A stretch of DNA of 23,427 nt from Phallusia fumigata (GCA_008931825.1 QXVZ01023083.1:1-23427); one strand, 5' to 3'. Shown: positions 9,930-21,858, counted from the stretch's first letter. Notes: a model not told the origin generated them from the sequence alone. Numbers and translations: made by a program.

Positions 9930-10343
9930 GTCGCTACTAGAAACCCCCAAGTACTTTTGGGAAGCAACGCCAACCGCGGCGGCTGGGGAGGGGGCGATGC
10001 ATTCATTCTCGTATGTTCGTTTATTGAAGTTTTTTCGAGTGCCCTCGATACGGGTTCTTGTGCTTAGCATTACACAACCTCGACCGACTCGGCTGAACAC
10101 GCGTAAGTGCTCATAAGTGGCACCTCTTGATTTTGTCGCTATAAATAAACCATGCCTGGCCGGGAACATCGGCTTCACGTTGCTAAGCCCTTCCGTTTCG
10201 CGGCGCTGCTCTTCCAAGACCTTAATTGGTTTACATTGCTATAGCGTCGGCGACCCGCGCTCGCAAATACCGTGGTCGCGTTGTATTGTTTCATTCCCAG
10301 TCAAAAGAGGAACGTTTGGTGAACTTGAATGTCGCGCGTTTGT
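9930..10343. repeat. False duplication 2, copy B (after N at 9929)
   Basis: Same length as copy A (414 bases), with a few substitutions such as A/G near 10159 and a small cluster near 10268-10281. The equal length and the one-base gap point to unmerged overlapping contigs. Confidence 0.9.
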
Positions 10344-13170
10344 GTCAACAACAGAACTGTTACTTGGTTTTGACCCGTATTGTTTTTTACAAATAAGGAT
10401 CAAAAAAAATTTGGTCCAAAAATAAATTACGATTTTGTTTCCTTAACCAACCTCTACCCGTCAGCACTTCACATTGCTTCAACTCAAAACTCGCTGTGAT
10501 TTTTCGAAATTTAACCGCCCTGCTGGTATTCTTTATGGCGCTCCAGTTAAGGCTCCGCACATTGGAAATCCAAGCGTTTGAGCCGTATATCGCAAAACAC
10601 TGAGTTCCGCACTTTGGCGTTTATGAACACTTTCCGGCAATAGCAAAGTGCGGTAATCGCTTTACACGGGCGATCATCCCAGAGCCGCTGCGCCATACAT
10701 AATACTGGGCGTTATTTACTGGCTCTCGCTACGTTTCCGGATAACCCGCCATGGGACTGCGGCGGGAGCTATTATTTCATCAAACGGGGTGGATAATACC
10801 ACAGCTTTGGCGGGCTTAGGCGCTGGCTCGTCGCTCCGAGACATCAAACGCAGAGAAGGTTATTCGAAACACTGACAGATTTGTGTTGTATGGGCGGCTG
10901 GGTGTGTTTATGTGTGTGTGTACCAACCGCTATGATGTTCAACACGAACATTGTATCGTCGCAAGAGGATTATAATATAGGACAATGCGCTTCGGAAAAA
11001 ATTGCCTTTCCGCGCTGGCTTTTGCGCGTAATCCCCTGCAAACGTGTTTTGTGTGTTTGCTTGAGAACACGGCGCCCAGATTTGGCGGGGATCGCTGTTT
11101 GTTGGCCTGTTGACACTCGATAGCAAATAAATTTAGCGTTGTGCGTGGTTCGAAAATCCTTGTCTTTGTGTCTGAGTCAACACCAGACTTGGGATGAGCG
11201 TTAAATGGAAAATCGAAGACGTCACCGTCTGGCACGTTGTTCGAGCTTGCCATATAGTCCATCATCCTAATACATGTGTTATTGCCAAATCGTGCCCTTC
11301 GTCGAGCCAGTATACATCACAGCGACAAATATAGCTAATGTAAGCCATGTCGTGGTATTTTAATGCCAGAGTCATGCCTGCTATGTGCGCCACCAACTTG
11401 GGTCAGGGACAAGAGTGTTTAGATTTGGATCTTGGCAGCGCAGCAAGTCTCGATGCCGACCGCTCGTTATCTGAGACCGCGATCGCGCAGCTCCTAAGTG
11501 CGTCTCGGGTGCGCGCCGATTGCGGCCACCTCGGATTACTAGCACAGGCCCGATCAGGCGTGAAACAGACCTGCTTCTTTGAAACTGTGTGGCGTTCGAC
11601 TCCAGCAGTCGCCACAACGGTTCACGTCGCCTAAATGCGCCACATACACGGCTTGAACACGGATACTTGTGGAGGTGATGGGATATTGCCTCATGCTAAA
11701 GGATTGCGTTTAAAGCGACGGCGGAGCCTAATCACACGCAGACCTGTTGACACAACAAGGCATTGACATTTCGCTGCGCCACCGCTCCGTGAAATGGCTG
11801 GCATTGCATCACGCTCACGAGGAGACTGCTCGATCCATCGTATGCGCGGCGCCCCTGCCGTCCAGCTCGCCCCTAGTTGTGAGATTCGGCAAGTAAACAC
11901 AGCTTAAGCCCTGGCTTGCGGAAAAAATGCAAAGCGCTCTTTAGGCCCACCCAGGTTTAAAACACACACGTAGGCCGTCAGTCTGTTGTCAAATCAGCGT
12001 GCAGTTCTTCACCGTGCAAATCAACAAACTGCGGCCCTTTTCTATTGTGTGAACCATGGCGTTGTGAACAACTCGCCTGCGTTGCCCGTACAGCCACACA
12101 CGCTTCGACGTAACGTCCCAGACAGTGTTTGTGGTTGTTTCAGCCTTAGCGGTTGGCCGTGCACAATGCACAGTTTATCAGCACACCACCCTTGCGCGAC
12201 ATTTTGAAGCAGAAAATTCCGTGGCCGATTTATCGCCGCGTCTGCTGCCTGCTTCTTATCGCGGTACACGCTATCGCTAGATCGCCGTGTCAGTACGCCT
12301 TCAAATGCCGCCCGCCGCCTGATTTCCTTGTAATACGAGCTGGCTTGCACCGCAGCGATGATTGACTGCCCGGGCACTTCACCGTGCATGTGCGCGCCGG
12401 CGGTTGCGAGGCCTACAACGGGTCAGTGGATTCGTAAACACCCCGCGCTTTCGTTATGTTTGGGCTGCCTAACTCGACCGACCGAGCGAGATCCTGTAAG
12501 TTGACGTCGCTTCGTCACGTCGAGGGCTCTTGATTCCACTTCGCGGGGCTCAATCGCGGGTAGATGCACGCTTGTGGGCAACGGAAGCTGATCTGGTTCT
12601 GATTGATTGCGACAAGGCCTGTGAGGAAGTCCTCCGGGGCCATGGCGAGTAATTCATATTCCCTGTGGAAATAACCCAAGGATTGCAATTACCGTGTAGC
12701 CAAGGGACCGGAGTTTCGCAGTATTCGCAAGTAGTCGATTAAGTATGACCCGCGACACATCATGATTTAAAATCAAGTTACATACGTTTGGTTGCTTACT
12801 GTAGTTTTAGCCTCATGACATTGCATTAATGTTAAAAAAACACACCAAAAAACTTGCGCCATTAATGTGTGTGTATGTATTAAACCATGATAGAATTAAG
12901 CCAAAAATCGAAAGTAATTTAACGCCACTTTTGAGGATCACAATGGCGATGTTAATATGAAAACAGCGTTTGATAAATTCACGCCACGATTGTTATTTAC
13001 ATGAGAAGGAATTTGTTGTATCACGGTATCAGGCTAGTGTTTGGTGATAGAAGAGGAACTGTCAACTGTGCTGGCGCAGTGCTGAATGATTTAAAGTCAA
13101 TCTACCTGAAAACGACGCTTGGCGATTAGACCGTTGCTTGATGTTTTGTTAATTAAGCACCTTTAGCTGA

Positions 13171-13204
13171 AAGAAACTGTAACCAACATCCGTTACAGTT
13201 TTTT
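13171..13204. repeat. Short perfect hairpin in the giant intron
   Basis: AAACTGTAAC at 13174-13183 pairs with GTTACAGTTT at 13192-13201 around an 8-base loop, and the stem can be extended by a G-T and two A-T pairs to about 13 pairs. It is too short for a microRNA precursor. No function can be assigned; it may be chance or a trace of a small mobile element. Confidence 0.5.
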
Positions 13205-13437
13205 CACTTCTGGAATCCTGACTTAACGACCCAAAGCCATAACCGACTGTTACGGCTGCTGTGTAACGCTAGACGCACGACCACACCTGAAACGGCCTTC
13301 AGAAAATGTTTATGTTTGCACAGCGTTGACATCTGCTGCGGTGGTTCAGTTTACGAAACCTGAACTAACATAGGGCCCATAACACGCAGCGCCTCTTAGC
13401 TAAACCTGTACGATGTTTTAGGTGAAACTGAAGTTGG

Positions 13438-13699
13438 TGTGTTTTGCCGTTGCTCGTCACGCGGTCAATAGACCGTGACAAGCGCGTCACGCTCCGTTGA
13501 ATTCGACCGCGCTTGCGCCTACTACAAATTCGATCTTCCTTGCCGGTGCCTATTTTTTTTACCACGACATAAGCAAGTATGTGGGGCGTCGCATACAACA
13601 CCAAAGCACGGCCCCTTTCACTTCAAAGAGCTGTTTCTGATTCGTTTGGCCGTGAACCCGGTGGCATTAGGCCGTAACAACATACATAGCAACGGTGGA
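13438..13699. repeat. False duplication 3, copy A (before N at 13700)
   Basis: A 262-base segment from TGTGTTTTGCCGTTGC to AGCAACGGTGGA, repeated after the N at 13701-13962 with at least two substitutions (CTCCGTTG/CTCTGTTG; GACATAAG/GACAGAAG). Confidence 0.9.
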
Positions 13700-13700
13700 N

Positions 13701-13962
13701 TGTGTTTTGCCGTTGCTCGTCACGCGGTCAATAGACCGTGACAAGCGCGTCACGCTCTGTTGAATTCGACCGCGCTTGCGCCTACTACAAATTCGATCTT
13801 CCTTGCCGGTGCCTATTTTTTTTACCACGACAGAAGCAAGTATGTGGGGCGTCGCATACAACACCAAAGCACGGCCCCTTTCACTTCAAAGAGCTGTTTC
13901 TGATTCGTTTGGCCGTGAACCCGGTGGCATTAGGCCGTAACAACATACATAGCAACGGTGGA
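13701..13962. repeat. False duplication 3, copy B (after N at 13700)
   Basis: A 262-base near-copy of 13438-13699 that then continues into unique sequence (AGAACGGAAGCG). The frames shared between the two copies on the minus strand are artefacts of the duplication. Confidence 0.9.
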
Positions 13963-14973
13963 AGAACGGAAGCGTTAGGTTTAGTGTGAAATAAAAATAT
14001 TTGTGACAGGTTTGACGTTTAATCGCACCTGTTTGGACACGGGTAAAGGGCGACAACAGCCCCGATACCGGAAATGTGGTTTCAAATTGTGGTTGGTGTT
14101 AAAATGCTTGAACCCGAATCTTACGCATAACACACGCCGATATGAGCAAGTTGTTATCTTTCTCCTTAATCGCATTGTAATACACAACTTGTGTCGTGTA
14201 CGCCTTAACCTACATGTGTAGAATGCAATGGCGGCTGTAGTTACTGATACTTCACGGAGATGTAAACCTGAAATACTACACGAAAACTTATAGAGCCACG
14301 ACGCCAAGATTTCAAAACACGTTCAGTTCTGTTCATGGCGAAAATGGATTAGATTGATAAGCTTTTGAGAAAGGTTTAAAGGGGACATCGTGATAAAGAG
14401 CAAGGAAGGACACCAACCTAAAAAATCCAATATGCGCTTGTCTTTTACGTTGAACATTAGGTAAAATCTCAAACAGTCAACAACGCTTACACTCCACACA
14501 CATGACCTCTCGTCACCAACCAGTTTGTACTTACGACATCCAAATGCGCCCAGTCAAGCCTAACAGATGTGCCAACTCAATCCGTTTGAAAGCATGCGTC
14601 TGAGGCAAGACATAACTGAAAAGAGCGACATGTGTGTTTTGTGGCCACACCTGTGTCAGAATTTGAACCCGAGCCGTCGCTTACGTCATTGCGTCTCTCT
14701 GGGTGTGATGAATGTACGATTTGTTTCATTTAAATAGAACTTGTAATTTTCAATGGTGAGTCTCTCCCAAAGCGGTCGTGAACTTGGCATGACATTGGAA
14801 TGCGTTCCGTGTCCTTGTGTTCGTGTTTCTGAGGTTTGGGTTTTTAAGATTCAGTACCGACTGCAATTCCGTTCCACCAACTTGTAGAAAGAACTATTTT
14901 CGCCTAAAGGTTACAGAATCTAGGGTTACTTATGAAATGGAACAATAAAAGGCACACCAAACACAAATAATGC

Positions 14974-15086
14974 AGGGTAACTAAATTGTTTGCCCAACGT
15001 TGCTGCAAATTGTTCACCAAGAAGAAACTGTGTTTGACTCTCTTAACGTTGAATGGTACTTCGAAAGATTTGCATCACTGATGCAA
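14974..15086. repeat. False duplication 4, copy A (before N at 15087)
   Basis: A 113-base segment from AGGGTAACTAAATTG to CATCACTGATGCAA, repeated directly after the N at 15088-15200. I see no differences between the copies. Confidence 0.92.
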
Positions 15087-15087
15087 N

Positions 15088-15200
15088 AGGGTAACTAAAT
15101 TGTTTGCCCAACGTTGCTGCAAATTGTTCACCAAGAAGAAACTGTGTTTGACTCTCTTAACGTTGAATGGTACTTCGAAAGATTTGCATCACTGATGCAA
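15088..15200. repeat. False duplication 4, copy B (after N at 15087)
   Basis: A 113-base copy of 14974-15086, apparently identical, continuing into unique sequence at 15201. An overlap of this length that went unmerged suggests a conservative scaffolding step. Confidence 0.92.
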
Positions 15201-18200
15201 ACCAGCAATTGAAATCGGGACATCACATCCTTTATCACCTTTCTGTGCTCCCAACGGTTCCAACATTCTCGCGCAAGAGCGCTGTAGGATTGGTCGCTCG
15301 TGTCCCCACATGAATATTTAATGTTGAACCCTGCAAACGCGACAAATTCGTTTTGGGCCATTTCGATCACAGCCTCGCTATTGTCTGCCTGCAAGCAGCT
15401 CCGCGCCAGGCCGAGGTCTTGGGTTGTCCGTAAAACGACCCGGACCATATGCCGAAGTGTGTTGGACGACTAATCACGCCGCACGCCGGACCCTCGGGAC
15501 CTTGTTCTGTTTCCAGCCATATCGCACTTGCTGATTTTAAAAAGGATGAGAGTCTTGTCGTAAATCTTTACACTTTGTTTCATTACTCCATTTTTCGTTT
15601 ACTCCCTATTTAGCTTATGCTTATAACTCAAGAAATTAGTTGTTTCCTAGGACTTGAGTAAAGCGTAATTAAAAACATACCTGCCAGATAATTTGTAAAA
15701 TGTGAAAATATTTTCATGCAAATGTTTCGACAATCGCTGACCCACTTGAAAAAACTGTTGGTAACTTCGGGTTTTTACCTTTAAAACGCCCTGTTTCCCC
15801 TTTTCTGGTTTTATTTCGCAGTTTCGATCTTACATTGATAATATGTTGAAACTAGACCACGTTAGTAGGTTCACAAATTTCCCTAAATGTTTCTTTAAAA
15901 ATCGGGTAAAAAGTTTTTCGATTTATCTGTCACAAATTTGTACTCCTGGTAAAATCGATTCTCCAATCGTCTCCGTCCCCGCAGATCTTTCCTTTCTAAT
16001 CGTTAATCGCCAATTAGGCCGATTTCGCAATGAGGCCAACACAATTTACTCGCCAATCGATTCATCTAGATTCGATTTAGCGTGCGACGAGTAAAAATCG
16101 ACCTGGACAGTTATTTTGACCTCGAGTGACCCGATGATGCGATTTTGTGCGGTCAACCGTATCGTGCCGGCCTCACGCCCGCTAATTTGGATTGCACGGC
16201 CCATAGACGTGGCCCGAAGAAACTTCTGTTTTGGTAGACTATTTTCCATACAGTTGGTTAAAAAATATATATGCGGGTCTTATGTTAAACACCTCCTTAT
16301 TATCAACTGTAAACTGACGAACACAACAGAATAATTCACACAATACCCCCACATTTGTGTTGCGTTTGTATCATTTACAGCTTGTAAGTAACGCGTTGCA
16401 AACTAATCTCGCTGTGAAACGCCAATCGGCTTGCTAAGAGGCAAATACAAGCGTAATTCGAGCCTGTCAGGAAATGACTAAATTCTCGAAGTTTAAGCGC
16501 GCGTGCCAAGCTTATGGTTTTGTCAACAATCTTTGTCGCCAACACGTCTCAGTTTCCATACGAAGTGCTCAACTTGTTGACGTATGCCTGATTTTATATT
16601 GAGTCATTGTAGTGTGCGCAACGACAAATAGTTGTGTGATGTTTAAAATCTATCTTCCACTTTCGTATAAAAGCGAAAATTGAAAAGCCTGTTTCTTTGA
16701 CCGTATGTTATGGACTCAAATATCGAAGATGGGCTAAAACAGTTTGATTCAGGACAATGTGATTGCAAATTAAGAGTATGTTAGGTTTAAATTTCATTTT
16801 TTAACATGCTGTTTTTATAGCTAATGTTGTCATATGAATATCATTAATGCACGCTTTGCAGACGTCTTGGATCTCCTGACAGATCATGTATGTTTAATGC
16901 TTGTTTAATGTTGGATTGAATCGGCTGTGTTTAATGAATGCCGTCAAAAGTGAATAAAATTTGCATACAACGACGGTTTGTTTGTTCACCTGCTCTAAAC
17001 CTGGTACACGGATCCAGCATAATTCTACCTATAATCTGACTACATGCTACAACTTGACCATGTAAGCCCATTGTCGCCACCCGAACGCTACGTGTGCGTA
17101 AACGATACAACAACAATCTACTTACAGTAGTTGGTGCGCTTGTAAGTAGTAAGTCTTCAAAAGAGCCGCGCCGTGCCGCCTGCAAACGCGCGAATCGCGG
17201 CGCGGAAAGCGGACAAGACGAACATTGGCCTCGTGTTTGTGTTGTCAACATAGGGCGATTGCTCTCCGCCCGGAGACACTCTGTTGCGGCAACTCCACAA
17301 ATAGGCGCTACCTAGACGTGCTATGCTGCCACCACAAATACGAGTCCCCTGTTTAACGGTGCAACAAGCGCCCGCCCGATAAAGAACGCCCTAATGCACC
17401 AACACAAGTGCCTCGCATAGGCGAGGGGAAAAATCTTGAGTTAGGCGCAGTAATTTTAATCCAAAGTGGAAGCCATCACGGCTATTAAGTTTCAAACCGT
17501 TGGCTCAATGCTCGGTTCTCTCTTGCCATAGTTGCTCGCTGCTTGTGATGCCAATCCTTGTTACTATTTATCCTGCATACAACTATTTTCAATCAGTTTG
17601 AATTTTGAATCGCCCAAGCATGTCTCTTACCAGAAAGTTAGAGTAACCTTTGGGATAACCCCGAAGAATCGATATTTCGCCGAATAGTACTATTAATATA
17701 GATTTTGTCTTAAAAATACTGATTTGAACAATTATTTACACCGACAAATTCAGATATGTCGACCGAGCGTTTATGTTTTGTGTAGTTTACCAGTGTCACA
17801 GCAAACATGACCTCAAAAGCACATTAAAACCGTCAATATATTTACTTGCGCTTAACAAAACACAAGAACCAACAGTGTGTCAATCAGCTTAAATTTACTG
17901 CGCGCCTTAACAATACACCCTTTGAGATTTCCTAATCAAAAAATTCCTACCGACCAATTGCATATAGTTTCAGTTTTCATTAGCGCCAATTTCTGGTAAA
18001 ACGACGTCAGTTCTCACCCTCGATTTCCCCCATTAGCTTCTATTGGGACACGACGGCCTTGTCCTTAACCAGGAGACAGTGCATGGTCATTGTGGCTTCA
18101 CCACTGTCTCTCGTGTTTGCCCAAAGGTCCTCGTCAATACGTTGTTGATTTACTTCCCGGATCTCTTACATATATACGCGACGGCGTCAATCCTCAATGC

Positions 18201-20295
18201 CGTGTGCAAACATCATTTTCGTCTGACTGTCTGTCTGTCATGCGTTTTGAAGAGAGAGGCCGTGTTCTGAAACGTGACGTGGCAATATCGGTTGTATGAT
18301 ATGCGAGCGCCTCATGCGGTTCCACTGACAATCGCTTCACATTTGGACTGGCGACACAGTGTAATAAGGCAATACCTCAGCACTTTGGCCCGTTTTTTGT
18401 GCGATGATCAATGTTACAAATTCGGGGTTTGAGTGTGCTTTCAAGCAAGGGGTTATAGAGTCTGCCCAGAAATGTCAAACCTAACGGCCTGTATTGTTAA
18501 GACGTCAGAGTTGCAATTCCGCAAATGGCATTTGTATGCATCCGCACTCACCGCCTTTGTGGGACAAACTGGCCGCCCGTATTCACCTGTATATCGAATT
18601 ACACTTGAGCCTCAATTATGACTGATGCAGGATTCGAACCCCTGCAAACAGATTACCGCTCGTGCGTGCGCTTGCAATCCAACCCGGAGTGATTGCGACC
18701 ACCCAGCCGCAGCAGGATTAGAGACAAAGCCAAAGCAGCAGCTCGAATGCAATGGCAACCGCACCGTGTTGCCGCAGACTGACAACACGTCAGTCATATT
18801 TGCCGGACGAGCAATTCAGGCCTTTCCCAGTCAATTTGTAACCTGAGTCGAACGGGAAATGGTTCTTACATCGGGTTTGGGTACAATAGATCGCTGGGAC
18901 ACGGTGCCTGACGTGGCGATTTTTTTCTACTGCTTTTGTTTTCACTTAGGCGCCGGGGTTCCAATGAAGGATTGCGCCGAAAAATCGTATCAATTTGACA
19001 GCGCTGTTGTGTGCAGGAGACAATCACCGTTTGTTGTCAATGTTTTTCGCTTCCTGGGACACGCAGTGAAACTACAGCTAAAATCGAGCTCATAAGCTTG
19101 TCTTAAACCACGACTGTTAATTACTTGCGCTATTTTGTATGTTGTCCAACCAAAAAAAAGTTTCTTGCAAATATCTTGCAGCGTTACTCTATTTGCAAAA
19201 ACAAAAATAACGGGCCAAAATTTTAGTCGTCAAGGATATCGTTTGCTTTGTCTGCGTAAAGTGTTTATACATGCCAAGTGTACACCTTGCAACTTTGTTC
19301 TAACCGAGGATGTCCTCCTTCTAACCGCGCGTTTTTTTGAAATAGGCACCTGCCGTTACGAAATATATACCCACCAAGTTACACCCGAAACACAACCTAC
19401 GATCATCTGCCATTTACTCCACGCACACAAAATGTCACCTTTGTGTTGATTTTCGTGCGATTAAGGCATAGAACATAAATTTCATAACTTGAGGCAGGCA
19501 GCGGCATCCAGATGCATAGTAGAGGTTTCGCGTATAGGCTTGAAACTTTGCGGGAGTGCAGGCACTGTGTTTCGAGCTCCATGAACCCGCAAACAAGACT
19601 GCGACCACCAACAGCACACGTCATACACAATTACCGTATTTGTCAGGCTCCAGCAGCGGTACAAAACCTGGCCCTGGGCCGCGTGAGACTCCAGAGAGGC
19701 CACTAACGCGTCGAAGGGCGATTAGCGGTTGCAAATTGTGCGCTGAAGCTTTGAAATCAGCATCGCAAACGACTTTAAGCGCGGGGCTAATTACGCCAAA
19801 GCGAGGAAAGTTTTGCCGCTTGACGAACTTTCAAGCCCACGCTGCTCGAGCAAAAAGATGCAAGGGCTTTTGAAGTGAAACAAAACAAGAGGTTACCATT
19901 TTTTCTTGGTGATAATTAAGCAATTTTGAACTGAGAACGGAACTTTGTGTGTTCCCTAGCGGCTGTAGGATCGATTTAAACGAACATGAAAGTGTATACA
20001 CCATACACAAAGTTCAAAGCCTTCTTCAAACAGCTTCTGACTGTTGCTAACATTAATTTGAGAAGCATGCAGACTTTTATATCCTGATACTTCGTATTTG
20101 AATTATAGAAGTTGCAACTCCGCATACAAAAATTATATACAACGTTGAAGGTCCGACGTACTGTGCGAAATAAAATAAAATCATTTTAAGCAGCGGTCCA
20201 ACTTTGCACATCCTGTGCGGCCTGGCGGTAATGCCATTAAAATCGATTACCTACATATTCTAAATTTTCGTTCGAAATCCTCCCTCAAACGGTGT

Positions 20296-20303
20296 TATAA
20301 AAG
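20296..20303 (+). promoter_or_regulatory. TATA-box-like motif late in the giant intron
   Basis: TATAAAAG followed by a GC-rich stretch (CCCCCGGCGC), a typical core-promoter layout, about 750 bases before the exon at 21053. A transcript starting about 30 bases downstream (near 20327) would have an ATG at 20388 that opens only a short frame. It might drive a short Groucho isoform lacking the first Q-domain helix, or an unrelated RNA. No transcript evidence is available from sequence alone. Confidence 0.22.
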
Positions 20304-21052
20304 CCCCCGGCGCACATACACAGTAGACAAGGCGGCTAGTAAACAGGAGAAAGATTTCGATCCATCACTTTACCCCGTCCAGACAACATGATTGCTTATA
20401 TGCGTTTACAGTCGATTTTGCCTGGAAATTAAAGTCGTTTACCCGAGAGGCGCAGCTGCCTGTTCTTGGGTCGCACTGCGGCCACATCTCGTTTGTGATT
20501 CTCTCATTGGTATTGCGCAATGCCTAGGCCTAACAACATTGGATTTTTGCAGTGTTTGTCTCGGAACGTATCATCAATTGTCAGATGCTTGTAAACGTGT
20601 AACTTGGGTAAAACACAACGGTTTACATGCATTTCTGGATTTTCATGGCGCAAATTAAAATTAAGTTTACCCTGGTCGAAGGTACAACAGTGCAGAAATC
20701 GTCCTGAACTACGGATGCTTAATACAGACGATTCCAGTATTAATGTCATTTGTTTGGCGAAATCAATTTTATCATTCGCAATTAGAATTGACAGACTGAT
20801 TTGATTGTGCTGTAAGCTTCAGCTCTGTTAAAAGTTTAACCTGCTTTCCTTTAAGCCTGTGTGAAAAGTCCTTTGTACAATTTTGAGCAATGCTTCGTTG
20901 TACCTACAGCACATGACATTGGCATAGGTACGTGTATCGAGATAACATGGTGCGATAATCGTCTAAAAGTGTCGGCCAGTTGGTCTTAAACAGTCTGAGG
21001 CAGAAATCCTCACGATCGCACCTGTTTCTAACTTGTTTTCTTTGCTTTCCAG

Positions 21053-21115
21053 ACTGAGATTTCAAAGCGGCTTGGCATCATCTGTGCCCAGATCATCCCC
21101 TTGCTTTCACAAGAG
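21053..21115 (+). CDS. gro: Groucho/TLE Q domain, exon 4
   Basis: This 63-base exon encodes TEISKRLGIICAQIIPLLSQE, matching TEIAKRLN.ICAQ..PFLSQE of the family, which covers the turn and the start of the second Q-domain helix. It differs at A-to-S (EIS), N-to-G (RLG) and F-to-L (PLL). It is symmetric (phase 0-0), with the strong pyrimidine-rich acceptor TTTGCTTTCCAG and donor GTATGT. It resumes the reading frame exactly where exon 3 stopped, across the giant intron. Confidence 0.95.
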
Positions 21116-21441
21116 GTATGTGGTCAAATTCACATGTAGACGAACGCTAGGCGAGACCTCACTTTATTGTGTAACACGTCAAGTTAAAAAAACACATTTA
21201 AAGTTGTAGGAATGAAGAGTGCGTTTTATTTATGTCGCCAACTGCTTGAAGTTTTGTTTGTATTTTTTTGCTTTTTTGTGTAATGCATTAGTTTTCTTAA
21301 AACGTGAACAACTAACTGTCAACATTTTATCACTTAATTTAAAAGTTTCAAGTTTAGAAAGTTGTTTTGTTTCAAAGTAAAAGTGGTTTTGCGACGGAAT
21401 GTTTTGCTTTTGTGCTAACCTTATCATGAACGTTTTTACAG
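21116..21441 (+). other. gro: Groucho intron (326 bases)
   Basis: GT-AG intron, phase 0, AT-rich in its 3' half and ending CGTTTTTACAG. A minus-strand frame (21230-21478) crosses it and the next exon but is a shadow. Nothing else is visible. Confidence 0.88.
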
Positions 21442-21516
21442 CACCAGCAGCAGGTAGCGTCTGCAGTTGAGCGAGCAAAGCAGGTGACTATGGCCGAGCT
21501 CAACCAGATTATAGGG
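21442..21516 (+). CDS. gro: Groucho/TLE Q domain, exon 5
   Basis: This 75-base exon encodes HQQQVASAVERAKQVTMAEL followed by NQIIG. It is almost identical to the second Q-domain helix of TLE proteins (HQQQV..AVERAKQVTM.ELN.IIGQQ), which helps form the tetramer. It is symmetric (phase 0-0) with donor GTACGT. The false duplication at 21525 begins just 9 bases after this exon ends, so the exon itself is not duplicated. Confidence 0.96.
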
Positions 21517-21524
21517 GTACGTTT

Positions 21525-21575
21525 GACGCGTGTGCATTCTTTATTGGATGTGAAGTCATTAAAACAAATTAAAAA
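21525..21575. repeat. False duplication 5, copy A (before N at 21576)
   Basis: A 51-base segment from GACGCGTGTGCATTC to AAATTAAAAA, repeated after the N at 21577-21627. This is the shortest of the five cases and shows the pattern holds down to small overlaps. Confidence 0.9.
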
Positions 21576-21576
21576 N

Positions 21577-21627
21577 GACGCGTGTGCATTCTTTATTGGA
21601 TGTGAAGTCATTAAAACAAATTAAAAA
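21577..21627. repeat. False duplication 5, copy B (after N at 21576)
   Basis: A 51-base copy of 21525-21575, apparently identical. An A-run at its right end may have hindered merging. Confidence 0.9.
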
Positions 21628-21858
21628 AAATCGGTTAAAAACATGAAAATAAAACACACTTCATTGCGATGATGTTTCTTAGACAACATATGCGTAAAAT
21701 TGGGATCAAAACGAATTTTATTGTTACGTAGACTTAGTTTGGTGATGGTTGTTTCACCAACTGTTTGAAAATATGAACGAGTCGCTAATGGACCTTTATG
21801 GTAAAGTTCACCGGTTTGGGCTTTAACATCACCAACGTTCGCTTTTCTTTCTGTGTAG

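Larger units (their letters stand above)
8289..21052 (+). other. gro: Giant Groucho intron, 12.8 kb as assembled
   Basis: This intron separates MHKQ from TEISKRL. It begins GTGGGT and ends CTTTGCTTTCCAG. It contains three of the five N-split false duplications (9515-10343, 13438-13962, 14974-15200), so the real length is about 12.0 kb. The other stretches longer than 300 bases (8824-9514, 10344-13437, 13963-14973, 15201-20290, 20304-21052) hold no gene I can support. GC-rich patches near 10550-12600, 15240-15540, 17080-17420 and 18600-19870 give longer open frames but no recognisable protein. Large introns in developmental regulators often hold enhancers; that is inference here. Confidence 0.85.
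21517..21858 (+). other. gro: Groucho intron (342 bases as assembled)
   Basis: GT-AG intron, phase 0, ending TTTCTGTGTAG. It includes the fifth N with a 51-base duplication, so the true length is about 290 bases. No other feature is visible. Confidence 0.88.

Noticed and set aside
9509..10425. Overlapping frames of about 60-120 codons repeated on both strands
   Set aside because: They are produced by the duplicated contig ends around the N at 9929, one even reading through the N as an unknown residue.
10881..10925. TG-rich stretch that could be a microsatellite
   Set aside because: The run is short and interrupted; it is not a clear tandem array.
11347..11634. A 95-codon plus-strand frame with balanced composition
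   Set aside because: It lies in a GC-rich patch of the intron, overlaps two minus-strand frames, and has no similarity I recognise or clear splice context.
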